Assembly (NCBI GenBank): GCA_003159675.1
Contig: PLQC01000046.1
Coordinates: forward strand, 1-33,317
Reading direction: 5' to 3'
Origin: Limisphaerales bacterium
GTDB lineage: Bacteria; Verrucomicrobiota; Verrucomicrobiia; Limisphaerales; BOG-1460
DNA: 33,317 nucleotides
Both the position numbers and the translations under genes were made by a program. Position 1 is the stretch's first letter, and every line of letters starts with the position of its first letter. The notes below the pieces were generated by a model. It did not search any database, was not told where the DNA came from, and was given only the letters and a program-made list of their open reading frames with translations. Shown one piece after another: positions 6,807 through 15,290 of the stretch.

Positions 6807-8777
6807 TCAAACGGAATCCAGCGCGCTCAGTTTGGTGGCCGCCTCCTCCCAGCGGGGAATCAATCGCAGAAGACTTTTCTGGATTCCTCCCAGCTCTCGG
6901 TTCAGTTCCATGGCACGGCCGGGTTGCTGGTAGGTTGCCGGCTTCTCAAGTTCGGCGGTGAGTTCGGTCTGGCGCGATTCCAGCAAGTGAATCTCCGTCT
7001 CCAACGAATGGACGATTTGCCGCTGCTCTTTGCGCTCGCTCGAACGGGCCTGTCGCGCCTCGGCTTCGCGGCGTTTTTGTTCTCTTCTGGCGGGGACCCG
7101 CCGGCTCGCATCCTCGGCTTGCCCGGGATGGCCCGGGGAGAGTGCCGACGCGCCGGCAACGGCCGCCGTCAACGCCGTCCGCGCCGAGTGCGCCTTCGTC
7201 TTGTCGACGTAGTAGTTGTAGCCACCAGGATAATGGGTGAGCCGGCCGGCGTTGACGTGCACGACGTGATCGGCCAGCGCGCGGATGAAATAAACGTCGT
7301 GGCTGATTAAAACCAGAGTGCCCTCGAACTGATCGAGCGCGAACAGCAGCGCGTCGATGCTCGACAGATCAAGGTGGGTTGTCGGTTCGTCCATCAACAG
7401 CAGATTGGGCGGATTGAGGAGCAGCTTGACCAGCGCAAGCCGGCTCTTTTCGCCGCCGCTCAAGACGCTGACCCGTTTGAACACGTCGTCTCCGGTGAAA
7501 AGAAAACACCCCAGCAGCGTGCGGACAAATTGCTCGGTAACGCGCTGCGGAGTGTCAAAGGCCTCATCGAGCACGGTCCGGCTAGGATCGAGCATATCGA
7601 CCCGATACTGCGCATAGTAGCCCGCCTTGACATTATGGCCCAACTCACGCGTGCCGCCCTGGGGTTGCAGGACACCCCCGAGAATCTTGAGCAGCGTCGA
7701 TTTGCCGGCGCCGTTCGGCCCGACGAGCACGACGCGCTGGCCGCGCTCGGCCACGAAATCAATCCCGCGATATACCACGTTTTCACCGTAGGCGTGGTGG
7801 ATGCCTTTGAGAGTGATGACTTTCAACCCGCTGCGCTGCGGCTGTGGAAATGAAAAGCTCACTTTCCGGTCCTCGCCGCCCGGCGCTTCGATTTTCTCCA
7901 TGCGGTCGATCTGCTTGAGCTTGCTCTGCGCTTGCGCGGCCTTGGTGTTCTTGGCGCGGAAACGGTTGACGAACTCCATCAGATGCGCGATTTCGCGCTG
8001 CTGGTTCTTGTAAGCGGCGAGGAGCTGTTCCTCCTGGGCTTCGCGCTGGAGAAGGTAATCGTCGTAATTGCCCCGGTAACGGACGAGCTTGCTCTGGCGG
8101 ATTTCCACGATCCCGCCGACGAGTTGGTTCAAAAATTCGCGATCGTGCGAGATGACCAGGATCGCGCCGGGGTAGCCCTTCAAGTATTCCTGAAACCAGA
8201 GGAGCGCGTCGAGGTCGAGATGGTTCGTGGGCTCGTCGAGCAGGAGCAGGTCCGGTTCGTGCGTGAGCAGGCGGGCCAGATGCGCGCGCATCACCCAGCC
8301 GCCGCTCATCTCGCGCGCGGGCCGGTCGAAATCCTTTTCGCGGAAGCTCAGCCCGGCAAGGATCTGCTTCGCCTTGGCTTCGAGTTGATAACCCCCAAGT
8401 TCGTTGAAACGGTCGTGGACATTGTCGTGAACTTCCTCCGGATGCAACGCCTCGATAGGATGATCCGCTTCCCAGGCTTTGATGATCCGGCGGAGCTTCG
8501 TGTATTCCGGCGTGGTGGCGGTGGCGAGTTCGATGACGGTTTCATCGCCCACGGGAGCGCTTTCCTGTGGCAAATGTCCGAAGGAAACGCCGCGTTCGAG
8601 AATGACCTCGCCCTCGTCGGCGGATTCTCCGCCGAGAATGAGGGAGAAGAGGGTGGATTTCCCCGCGCCGTTCGGCCCGACCAGACCGATGCGGTCCTGA
8701 CGGTTCACCTGAAGCGTGGCGTCGGCGAACAACACATGTCCGCCATATGCCTTGCTGATGCCGGAAAGGGTCAACAT
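6807..8777 (-). CDS. ABC-F family ATPase (Uup/YheS type)
   Basis: The 656-aa soluble protein has two ABC cassettes and no membrane segments. Cassette 1 shows Walker A GPNGAGKS at 34-41, signature MSGGW and Walker B LLLLDEPTNHLD. An arginine/lysine-rich linker follows (VNRFRAKNTKAAQAQSKLKQ), which is the ABC-F P-site tRNA-interaction region. Cassette 2 shows GPNGAGKS, LSGGE and LLLMDEPTTHLD. The C-terminus is charged and predicted to be coiled coil (EQKRREAEARQARSSERKEQRQ), as in Uup and YheS. ABC-F proteins act on the ribosome in translation quality control or antibiotic protection; which role applies cannot be told. The next minus-strand gene upstream, yebC-like, ends 28 nt before this start, so the two are probably co-transcribed. 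Confidence 0.93.
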   Translation of the reverse strand: MLTLSGISKAYGGHVLFADATLQVNRQDRIGLVGPNGAGKSTLFSLILGGESADEGEVILERGVSFGHLPQESAPVGDETVIELATATTPEYTKLRRIIKAWEADHPIEALHPEEVHDNVHDRFNELGGYQLEAKAKQILAGLSFREKDFDRPAREMSGGWVMRAHLARLLTHEPDLLLLDEPTNHLDLDALLWFQEYLKGYPGAILVISHDREFLNQLVGGIVEIRQSKLVRYRGNYDDYLLQREAQEEQLLAAYKNQQREIAHLMEFVNRFRAKNTKAAQAQSKLKQIDRMEKIEAPGGEDRKVSFSFPQPQRSGLKVITLKGIHHAYGENVVYRGIDFVAERGQRVVLVGPNGAGKSTLLKILGGVLQPQGGTRELGHNVKAGYYAQYRVDMLDPSRTVLDEAFDTPQRVTEQFVRTLLGCFLFTGDDVFKRVSVLSGGEKSRLALVKLLLNPPNLLLMDEPTTHLDLSSIDALLFALDQFEGTLVLISHDVYFIRALADHVVHVNAGRLTHYPGGYNYYVDKTKAHSARTALTAAVAGASALSPGHPGQAEDASRRVPARREQKRREAEARQARSSERKEQRQIVHSLETEIHLLESRQTELTAELEKPATYQQPGRAMELNRELGGIQKSLLRLIPRWEEAATKLSALDSV

Positions 8778-8805
8778 GAATTCCGCGACTTGAAACGGAC
8801 CCCGC

Positions 8806-9528
8806 CTACTTCAACGCGACATAGACACGATGCACATCATCGTGGTCGTCAAGGGCGTTCAGAAAATCCGCGACTTCCCGGCGCGCTGCCTCGTTGAGTT
8901 CGGTGGAGTTCTTGGCGACGTAACGGATCTCGGTGGCGATGACGTTCCATCCGGCCGCTTTCAACGCCTTGGAGACCGCGTCCAGTTCCCTGATCTCCGT
9001 CAAAAATCGCGCTCCCTTTTGGCCGGCGGGAACCTCCTCGGCTTCCAACGGCTCGATCTCCTGCGCGCCCGCCTCAATCGCGTCCCCTTCGGCGTCGCGG
9101 TTCAAATCGCCGTGAGTGGCTTCGACAACTCCGAGGTGGTTGAAGAAGAAGCTGACGCTGCCGGGCTGGCCGAGCGAGCCGGCCTTGAAAAGATTTCGGA
9201 TTTCCGGCGCGGTGCGGTTGCGGTTGTCGGTGAGGCATTCGACCACGACGGGCACCTTGTGCGGCGCAAAGCCTTCATAGGTGACCAGCTCGTAGGTTAC
9301 CTTCTCATCCGTCTGCCCGGAACCCTTCTTGATCGCCCGCTCGATGGTATCGCGATAGACCGAAGCCTTCCTGGCTTTCTCGACCGCAGCGGCCAGGCGC
9401 GGGTTCAGGTCCGGATCGGAGCCGCCAAGTTTGGCGGCCACCATGATCTCGCGGACCAGTTTGACCACCATCTGGCCTTTTTTCTGCGCGTTGGCCTCGC
9501 GGCCGGCTTGCTTCCATTGAGCGCCCAT
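8806..9528 (-). CDS. YebC/PmpR (TACO1, DUF28) family protein
   Basis: This 240-aa member of the DUF28 family shows the block NPRLAAAVEKARKASVYRDTIERAIKKGSG. It also has YEGFAPHKVPVVVECLTDNRNRT and FLNALDDHDDVHRVY at the end. Family members act as DNA-binding regulators or, in more recent work, help translation past proline-rich stretches. The usual MSGHSKW opening is replaced by MGAQWKQAGRE, a variant opening. The start was set at the ATG at 9528, with AGGAT directly upstream, rather than the track's 9567, which adds a tail not seen in the family. It lies between uppP and the ABC-F gene on the same strand. Confidence 0.88.
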   Translation of the reverse strand: MGAQWKQAGREANAQKKGQMVVKLVREIMVAAKLGGSDPDLNPRLAAAVEKARKASVYRDTIERAIKKGSGQTDEKVTYELVTYEGFAPHKVPVVVECLTDNRNRTAPEIRNLFKAGSLGQPGSVSFFFNHLGVVEATHGDLNRDAEGDAIEAGAQEIEPLEAEEVPAGQKGARFLTEIRELDAVSKALKAAGWNVIATEIRYVAKNSTELNEAARREVADFLNALDDHDDVHRVYVALK

Positions 9529-9595
9529 ATCCTGGCACACTGTGAAAGAACCGGGCGCCCGATTCAATGCGAATCGGCCATGGCCTGCCTTTCTT

Positions 9596-10414
9596 CTATG
9601 GCCCTGTTGACGTCAACAGAAGGAGGAAGATCCCGATGGCCAGCGCGATCCGGTACCAGCCAAACGCGCTGAAGGTGTGGGTCTGCACGTAGCGCAGCAG
9701 CCACTTGACCGCGATGAAGGAAACGATCGCCGACACCACGAACCCCAGGAACACCATGTCCCAACGCTCCGGCGCCGCGCCGACAACCGGGTGGCGCAAC
9801 GTTTTGTGGATCTCATATCCGCTCGCGGCAATCATCGTCGGAATGCTGACGAGAAACGAAAACTCCGTCGCGAGCGGCCGATTCAAGCCGAGGATCAGGG
9901 CGAGCAGGATTGTCGCGCCCGAGCGCGAGGTGCCGGGAAACACCGCCGCGATGATCTGGCCCAGGCCGACGGCGATGGCCACGTTCCAACCCACCACGTC
10001 CTTGCGGGGCTTGCCGCGCAGCCAGTATTCGACCGCGAGAAACAGGATCCCGCCGATAAGCAACGCCACGGCGATGGGCTTGGGGTTCTTTTCCAGGTCC
10101 CAGTGGGCTTTTGTGACCAGGAATCCGCCGACCCCGGTGATGAAAAACGCGACGACGATCTTCGCCAGATAGTCGCGCACGGCGGGATCGTTCCATTCGA
10201 AAATGAACTGGTGAAAACGCTGGCGAAACAATGGGATGACGGCCAGGACGGCCCCCAACTGAATGACGACGGTGAACATCTCGCTGGCCTCGAAGCGGCT
10301 GATCTTTTCGAGCCATTGTTCGGCGATCAACAAATGGCCCGTCGAGGAAACGGGAATGAACTCGGTGATTCCTTCAACGAGACCCAGGAAGAGTACGGCG
10401 ATCCAATCGGGCAT
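9596..10414 (-). CDS. uppP: Undecaprenyl-diphosphate phosphatase
   Basis: UppP (BacA) dephosphorylates undecaprenyl pyrophosphate so that the lipid carrier can be reused in peptidoglycan and polysaccharide synthesis. It acts in the cytoplasmic membrane. The 272-aa length is normal, and both signature motifs are present: GLVEGITEFIPVSSTGHLL at residues 11-29 and FPGTSRSGATI in the middle. About eight hydrophobic segments are visible. The ATG start at 10414 gives MPDWIAVLFLG. The gene is followed on the same strand by the YebC-family gene. Confidence 0.96.
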   Translation of the reverse strand: MPDWIAVLFLGLVEGITEFIPVSSTGHLLIAEQWLEKISRFEASEMFTVVIQLGAVLAVIPLFRQRFHQFIFEWNDPAVRDYLAKIVVAFFITGVGGFLVTKAHWDLEKNPKPIAVALLIGGILFLAVEYWLRGKPRKDVVGWNVAIAVGLGQIIAAVFPGTSRSGATILLALILGLNRPLATEFSFLVSIPTMIAASGYEIHKTLRHPVVGAAPERWDMVFLGFVVSAIVSFIAVKWLLRYVQTHTFSAFGWYRIALAIGIFLLLLTSTGP

Positions 10415-10552
10415 GGGCTGTTTAGACGGGAAAACGGCGCGAAAGACAAGAAAGAAAAGGGTGACAACGTTGAAATGCTGAAGCGTTGACTGAGTGTCCA
10501 GGCCGGCGGTTTCCCGCGGTAATGCCTGACCCTTTCAACGTTCCAAGGCCTT

Positions 10553-10963
10553 TCACCTCCCCTTCTTGCCCAGGAACGAAGCCAGGGCGCCTTTGGAATC
10601 CTCCTCGTGCTGGTGCACTTTCAACTGGCCGAGGATCGAGTGCCAGCCGATGTAGATCTTGTGCCATTGGTTTTCCACGTTGCGCAACGCGCCTTCGTTC
10701 ATTTCGCCGAGATACCGCAGGGAGGGCGTGTTGCCGATGAGGGTGTGCACTTCCTCCTTGCTCGGCGAACTGACCTCGACGGAGGCCAGGATGATCTCCA
10801 GTTCCTGGACCAGGATGCTTTTGGTTTCGAGGAACTGGTTTTCATCTTCGGCGCTGAATTTCTTGCCGCGGGCGAGATTGACGAACTGGTTGAACTGTTT
10901 CCAACACTCCAGATAGTTCTCCATCTGCGCGATCAATTGTTCCAGCTTTTTGGTTGTGCTCAT
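10553..10963 (-). CDS. Uncharacterised 136-aa helical protein of the Roadblock/PATAN unit
   Basis: I do not recognise this family. The protein is soluble, rich in helix-forming residues and has no signal peptide. Its N-terminus (KLEQLIAQMENYLECWKQFNQFVNLARG) looks like a helical hairpin. It ends in a basic GKKGR. It starts 9 nt after the stop of the Roadblock-like gene and is the last gene of the minus unit that begins with the REC-PATAN gene. Position suggests a partner of that regulator; function is unknown. Confidence 0.7.
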   Translation of the reverse strand: MSTTKKLEQLIAQMENYLECWKQFNQFVNLARGKKFSAEDENQFLETKSILVQELEIILASVEVSSPSKEEVHTLIGNTPSLRYLGEMNEGALRNVENQWHKIYIGWHSILGQLKVHQHEEDSKGALASFLGKKGR

Positions 10964-10972
10964 AAGCGCGTA

Positions 10973-11281
10973 TCAATTCATGGACGACGTGGTGGACTCG
11001 GTTTTCGGCGACAGAAAGACGATGGCGCCGCCGCGCATTTCCCGGGCGGTGATGCGAAGGCTGGCGAAATGAAGGTTGAACTCGGAGAGCGGCATTTGGG
11101 CTGCACGGGCCTCGCGAAACAGTCGCAACACCTCGACGGCTACCTCGTGCAACAGCGCCGGCGGATACCCGGAGGCAACGGTCGTCGCCACCACGTTCCC
11201 CTCCCGGTCCACCGTCATGCTCCCGGATGGCAGCCGTTGAACGCCCGCGCCCGTCCTGGAAAATAATTTCAAGAATCCCAT
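10973..11281 (-). CDS. Small Roadblock/LC7-like protein
   Basis: The protein is 102 aa from the ATG at 11281. The core GSMTVDREGNVVATTVASG, followed by a long helix and LHFASLRITAREMRGGAIVFLSP, has the strand-helix-strand order of a Roadblock/LC7 domain, though this rests on pattern rather than a strong signature. It begins MGFLKLFSR, a short amphipathic start much like MFAFLKNIILG in the large Roadblock protein at 12851. The start codon lies inside the end of the REC-PATAN gene (13-nt overlap), so translation is probably coupled. The longer track start (11341) would overlap further and adds unconserved-looking sequence. Confidence 0.6.
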   Translation of the reverse strand: MGFLKLFSRTGAGVQRLPSGSMTVDREGNVVATTVASGYPPALLHEVAVEVLRLFREARAAQMPLSEFNLHFASLRITAREMRGGAIVFLSPKTESTTSSMN

Positions 11282-12333
11282 GATGCCACAAGTTGCCTCG
11301 TCTGCTCCAGCATCCGCTGGGTTTCCGTGCTGAGCGGCCACGCCACCAGAAAGGTTTTCTGCTCCCAGGGCAGCAAAACGAGACGCCGTTCGAGGCTGCT
11401 CCCCTCGATGTGCGACAGCGGCCCCGCTCCGAGCCGTTCGCTCAATCGCTTGCAGGATTCACCCGCCTGGCGGACCCACCTGGCCGCCTCCTCCCCCGCC
11501 TGCATGCCCCAGCCTTCGGCCGCGCCCGACGCGGGAATGGAGACCACCCACTCGGCGCCTTCGCGGGTCAGCACTGAAAGCTTCCAGACGGTCTTCCGCT
11601 GTTCCACTACCTCCTTCGAGCCGGCCGCGCCAGGACTCGCAAATTCATCCATCGCCTGTGCCATCTCGAGCAGCAGGGCGTTGGCAGGCTTGTTGATCGT
11701 CCGCTCGTGGTCCGGCTCAGCCGGCAGATTCTCGAACGTGCCGGACCTCCATTCCAGAATCCGTCGAAACGCCATTTCACCGGCCGCTCCTTCGGCTTCG
11801 GCATGGATCAACTCTCCCCCCGCAATCCAGATTTTGCCGACGAGCGCCCCATGCGTGATGCGCAGGAGGGTCGAGCTCTGGGACAGGCATTCCATTTGAA
11901 TGATGTCCATGAGGCTCTTGCTCTGTACGCCGCGGAAGCCGCCGACCACGTCGCGTCCAAGCAACGATTCCAGGCACTCGAGGAACATCTGCATGTTCTG
12001 CTGCGTTTCGGGCTTGAGCCAGAACAAATCCACCCCCAACGCGTAGGCGCGCGAGCGAAATTCCTCGTCCTGCATCGCGGTCATCACCACCGTGCGCAAT
12101 TCAGGAAACCGGCGGCGGACAATGGAAAGCACTTGCAAGCCATCCATCTTCGGCATCTTCAAATCGCAGATCAACAGCCGGAACGGCTCCGCCTCGAGCA
12201 ACGCCAGCGCCCGCGCACCGGTCGTGGCAGTGTGAATCTCCGGCTTGCTGGGAAGCTGCGACAGTATCTCCTTGTACATCACCAGCACGTCGGACTCGTC
12301 ATCCAATAGCAGGATTTTGTGGTGTGCTTCCAT
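11269..12333 (-). CDS. Response regulator with receiver and PATAN (DUF4388) domains
   Basis: The protein is 354 aa. Residues 5-125 form a receiver domain with the acidic pair D11-D12, phospho-acceptor D57 (LLICDLKMPKMDG), T85 and K107 (LFWLKPET). Residues 134-205 match a PATAN/DUF4388 domain (FRGVQSKSLMDIIQMECLSQ, IWIAGGELIHAEAEGAAGEMAFRRIL..G.F). PATAN domains are found in two-component and Roadblock/GTPase contexts and control motility in some bacteria. The remainder (about 250-350) has a Roadblock-like strand-helix pattern, which is tentative. There is no DNA-binding domain, so output is probably by protein contact. It heads the minus unit and is divergent from the scaffold-mglA-mglB unit. 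Confidence 0.85.
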   Translation of the reverse strand: MEAHHKILLLDDESDVLVMYKEILSQLPSKPEIHTATTGARALALLEAEPFRLLICDLKMPKMDGLQVLSIVRRRFPELRTVVMTAMQDEEFRSRAYALGVDLFWLKPETQQNMQMFLECLESLLGRDVVGGFRGVQSKSLMDIIQMECLSQSSTLLRITHGALVGKIWIAGGELIHAEAEGAAGEMAFRRILEWRSGTFENLPAEPDHERTINKPANALLLEMAQAMDEFASPGAAGSKEVVEQRKTVWKLSVLTREGAEWVVSIPASGAAEGWGMQAGEEAARWVRQAGESCKRLSERLGAGPLSHIEGSSLERRLVLLPWEQKTFLVAWPLSTETQRMLEQTRQLVASWDS

Positions 12334-12850
12334 AGCGGCTCGTCAACGGCTAACTCTCCGATAACGTAAACTCAAGCTCAAAAGGGCCTTCACTCCCCTG
12401 CAAGCGAAGCAAACCGTATTCCCTTCCGCGGGGGCTGGTCGCTTTCCTGCTGGCTCCGTGTGAAAGGGCCGGTTGGTTGGATGTCGATCGCGCAGACATA
12501 TCCCCGTGAAAAAAGCCCGGAGCGATCCGCGGACTTCAATGTGGACACCAGTCCAGCGTTGAGACAATCCTCCGCAACCCGGTCACACAGAGGAATCACG
12601 GCAGTCCCACCGTTCACTCCGTCCGACTGATCCTTCACTTGTCCAAACAAACAAACCGCCTCAACTGGCATAGTTCCTGCACAGTTTTGCTTCCACAAAG
12701 TCAAAGTTCGGCACCAATCAACATGAATCGTGCATCGGTGAACGGCGGAAGCAGGCTGCAAGCGGTGGCGGAACTCCACGCATTTGGATTCCGCTCACGG
12801 ACTCAAACGATCATCGATGGCACGACAGGTCCGGGCCCCCGCAGTGACAT
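12334..12850. other. Divergent intergenic region between the two Roadblock units
   Basis: These 517 bases separate the divergent REC-PATAN gene and the Roadblock scaffold gene. The open frames seen here (for example 12390-12779 minus) have no family character, and I leave them out. A sigma54-type promoter candidate facing the scaffold is listed separately. I see no clear terminator or long repeat. Both units probably take their promoters from this stretch. Confidence 0.6.
12665..12681 (+). promoter_or_regulatory. Candidate sigma54 (-24/-12) promoter
   Basis: CTGGCATAGTTCCTGCA keeps the GG-N10-GC core of sigma54 promoters and matches 14 of 17 positions of YTGGCACGRNNNTTGCW by my comparison. 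It points toward the scaffold-mglA-mglB unit, about 170 nt from the start codon. No enhancer site was identified. A chance match is possible. Confidence 0.35.
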
Positions 12851-14662
12851 ATGAGCGCGCCACCTCACCGAAGTCATATGTTTGCTTTTCTGAAAAACAT
12901 CATCCTCGGCAAGCCGGTCGAGGACCGCGTCGGCGAAACGCAGGAACCTGCGCCGGCTCCCGCACGCCCCGCAGTGAACGGCCTCCCGCTCCGGCCGCAG
13001 CCCAGGACTCATGCCAACGGAAATGGAAACAGCGTCGAAGTCTCTTTGCAAAACGTGCTGGGCGCGTTCCCCCTCGAACTCAAAGGCAGAATCCGGCAAT
13101 CCGACGTGGGCGAGGCAACGGTTTCCATTCCCATGGAGAAAGTCCTGCCGCAGTTGGGAGCGGGGGCTGTAAAGATTTCTTTCGGAGAACTCCGCCGCGC
13201 CGCGCCGCAACTCTTTACCTCGGGAAGCGACTGCGACCAGATTATGGTGACATTGCCCCTGAATGAAATTCTGCGCCAGGTTGACCCGGCTCTGCTGCCC
13301 AGGCGCCAGAACCAAAAACACATTGCAGTTCCTGACGAAATCAGAAGCCCCTTCGGCGACACCGGCGACGGATTGATCTTCTCGGTAGGCCCGACGAAGG
13401 CGGAAACGCCCGCGCCTCCGCGCGCGACCAGCCCGGCCGCCCCGCGTGCAACCACCCCGGCTGCTCCACGCGCGATTACCCCGGCTGCTCCTGTTCCCCC
13501 GGCGCCGGTTCCCCAAAAACCTGCTCCGCCCGCTCCGACGTCCCCGGCGAAACCGCCGATGACGCAACTGACGCCGCTTCAGCCGATTCCTTTTCGCGGT
13601 TCAATTGGTTCCACACCCACGCCGCCCGCGCCCGTTGTAAAACCGGCTGGTTCTCCTCCAGCCAGCATGGTTCCGCCGGCGTTCCACGGCGTGGGTGCCG
13701 TCAGTCCGCCCCTGACGCCCCGGGAATCGAGCCTGCCCCGTCCTCCCAGGGTGGCTCATGATCCCATTCCCCAGCCGCCCAAGCCCACGCCCGATGTCCC
13801 GTCGCTGCACGTTCCGTTGATGACCCTGACCGAGGGCTGGCCCGAGGCGTTGCGCCACGAAATCGTGCAATTGAATCTGACGGACGCCAATGTCGCCCTG
13901 CCGGCGCAGGCGGTGGAACAGGCCCTCAAGCGCGGCAAGGTGGCGTTTCCGTGGAAAGTGTTGCGCTCCTGGATCAAACCCGCGCCGCTCCCCACCGTTT
14001 CGGTGCACGACAATGCGGCGCTCGAACTGCCGCTCAAAGTCATCGCGCCTCTGTTTCTGACCCGCCAAAAGGACGCCGGCAAGTCGCAACAAAGAGTGGC
14101 GATCGACGAAAACATCCCGAATTTATTCTTCGGTCTTCCGCAACCGGGCGCGCCCTCCGCCGACGGCGGCGCCGCGGCGCCAAGCCATGCGGTCAGCAAG
14201 CCCCTGGACACAAATTACTACGTCTGGAACGACAGTTCGGATACCGCGCAGGTGGCGGAGTCGGACTTCAAGCGCAAATCGGGGGCTTCGCCGGGAACGA
14301 CCTTCGTCACACGTTGTGCGACCCCCAATGAAGTGGCTTCCCGCGCGGCGGCCCTGGATGGCGTGGCCGGCGCGCTGATCGCGTTGCCGGACGGCTTGAT
14401 GGTCGCGAGCCATCTCTCCGCTGATTTGAACGGCGACACGCTGGCGGCGTTCCTGCCGCACATTTTCGGGAAGGTCAGCCAATGCACCAAGGAGTTGCGC
14501 ATGGGCGAACTCAACAACCTGAACTTCACGGTCGGAAATGTCCCCTGGAAGATTTTTCGCGTGAACGCCATTTTCTTTGCGGCCTTTGGCCGCCCCGGCC
14601 AACCGCTGCCAACAGCCCAATTGGCCGAGCTGGCCGCGGAACTGGACAGGAAAAAACAGTAA
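12851..14662 (+). CDS. Large Roadblock/LC7 scaffold with a duplicated unnamed domain
   Basis: The protein is 603 aa. After a short amphipathic start (MFAFLKNIILG at 10-20) comes domain copy 1 (about 61-169), a Pro/Ala-rich linker (about 181-316), domain copy 2 (about 319-428) and a C-terminal Roadblock/LC7 domain (about 490-598; GVAGALIALPDGLMVASHL, then a helix, then VPWKIFRVNAIFFAAFG). The two copies align end to end, sharing a xVxLxxxxxxxP start, an ExxxLPLxxI block and a VAxDExIxxxF end. I do not know this domain. The linker contains three 8-residue repeats. It is followed 12 nt later by the MglA-like gene, so it is likely a partner of that GTPase. A start at the ATG at 12878 is equally possible; neither has a good Shine-Dalgarno. 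Confidence 0.8.
   Translation: MSAPPHRSHMFAFLKNIILGKPVEDRVGETQEPAPAPARPAVNGLPLRPQPRTHANGNGNSVEVSLQNVLGAFPLELKGRIRQSDVGEATVSIPMEKVLPQLGAGAVKISFGELRRAAPQLFTSGSDCDQIMVTLPLNEILRQVDPALLPRRQNQKHIAVPDEIRSPFGDTGDGLIFSVGPTKAETPAPPRATSPAAPRATTPAAPRAITPAAPVPPAPVPQKPAPPAPTSPAKPPMTQLTPLQPIPFRGSIGSTPTPPAPVVKPAGSPPASMVPPAFHGVGAVSPPLTPRESSLPRPPRVAHDPIPQPPKPTPDVPSLHVPLMTLTEGWPEALRHEIVQLNLTDANVALPAQAVEQALKRGKVAFPWKVLRSWIKPAPLPTVSVHDNAALELPLKVIAPLFLTRQKDAGKSQQRVAIDENIPNLFFGLPQPGAPSADGGAAAPSHAVSKPLDTNYYVWNDSSDTAQVAESDFKRKSGASPGTTFVTRCATPNEVASRAAALDGVAGALIALPDGLMVASHLSADLNGDTLAAFLPHIFGKVSQCTKELRMGELNNLNFTVGNVPWKIFRVNAIFFAAFGRPGQPLPTAQLAELAAELDRKKQ
13418..13489 (+). repeat. Three 24-bp tandem repeats in the linker
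   Basis: Three consecutive 24-bp units encode PRATSPAA, PRATTPAA and PRAITPAA. They sit in the Pro/Ala-rich linker between the two domain copies of the scaffold protein. The units differ at several third positions, so they are not a recent slippage product. Copy number may vary among relatives. Confidence 0.85.
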
Positions 14663-14674
14663 GCACAGGACGCT

Positions 14675-15289
14675 ATGGCTATCATCAATCAGGCAACGAA
14701 GGAATTGCAGGTCAAAATCGTATACTACGGCCCGGCCATGGGCGGGAAAACGACCAACCTCGTGCAGGTGCACGACCACGTGCAAACCGCCGCCGGCAAC
14801 AAGGGGAAACTCGTCTCGCTGGCGACCAGCTCCGACCGCACCCTGTTCTTCGATTTTCTGCCGATCGAAGCCATGTCGATCAAAGGGTTCAAAACCAAGT
14901 TTCAGCTCTATACCGTGCCGGGCCAGGTGATCTATAACACCACGCGCCAGCTCGTCCTGCGCGGCGTGGACGGCATCGTGTTCGTGGCCGATTCGCAATA
15001 CGACAAAATGGCCGAGAACGTGGAGAGCTTTCAGAACCTGGAAGACAACCTGCGTTCCCTCAAACTGAACCTCGCCGATATTCCTTACGTGCTCCAATAC
15101 AACAAGCGCGATCTGCAGAACGTCGCACCCGCGGAATACATGGAGTTCCTCTTGAACAACCGCGAGGTGCAGGTCCCCTCCTTCACTTCCGTCGCCCATA
15201 AATGCGAAGGCGTCTTCGAGACGCTTAACATGATTACGCGTATGCTGCTGAACAAGTTCATCAGCCAAAACACGCCGCAGTACGCATGA
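14675..15289 (+). CDS. mglA: MglA-like small Ras-family GTPase
   Basis: The 204-aa protein follows MglA of Myxococcus and Thermus closely. It has KIVYYGPAMGGKTTNL (P-loop 19-27), SDRTLFFDFLP (switch I, 53-63), YTVPGQV (switch II, 79-85) and QYNKRDL (guanine specificity, 141-147). MglA sets the leading cell pole in gliding bacteria and is switched by the Roadblock GAP MglB. Residue 21 in the P-loop is Ala where MglA proteins usually have Gly (the Ras Gly12 position), which may slow hydrolysis. The gene starts 12 nt after the scaffold gene (CAGGA upstream of the ATG) and is followed 1 nt later by the MglB-like gene. This is strong evidence for one functional unit. Confidence 0.95.
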   Translation: MAIINQATKELQVKIVYYGPAMGGKTTNLVQVHDHVQTAAGNKGKLVSLATSSDRTLFFDFLPIEAMSIKGFKTKFQLYTVPGQVIYNTTRQLVLRGVDGIVFVADSQYDKMAENVESFQNLEDNLRSLKLNLADIPYVLQYNKRDLQNVAPAEYMEFLLNNREVQVPSFTSVAHKCEGVFETLNMITRMLLNKFISQNTPQYA

Positions 15290-15290
15290 C

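Noticed and set aside
12390-12779. 129-aa minus-strand ORF in the divergent intergenic region
   Set aside because: It has no motif, occupies the region where both promoters should lie, and no good start. It was kept only as a note.
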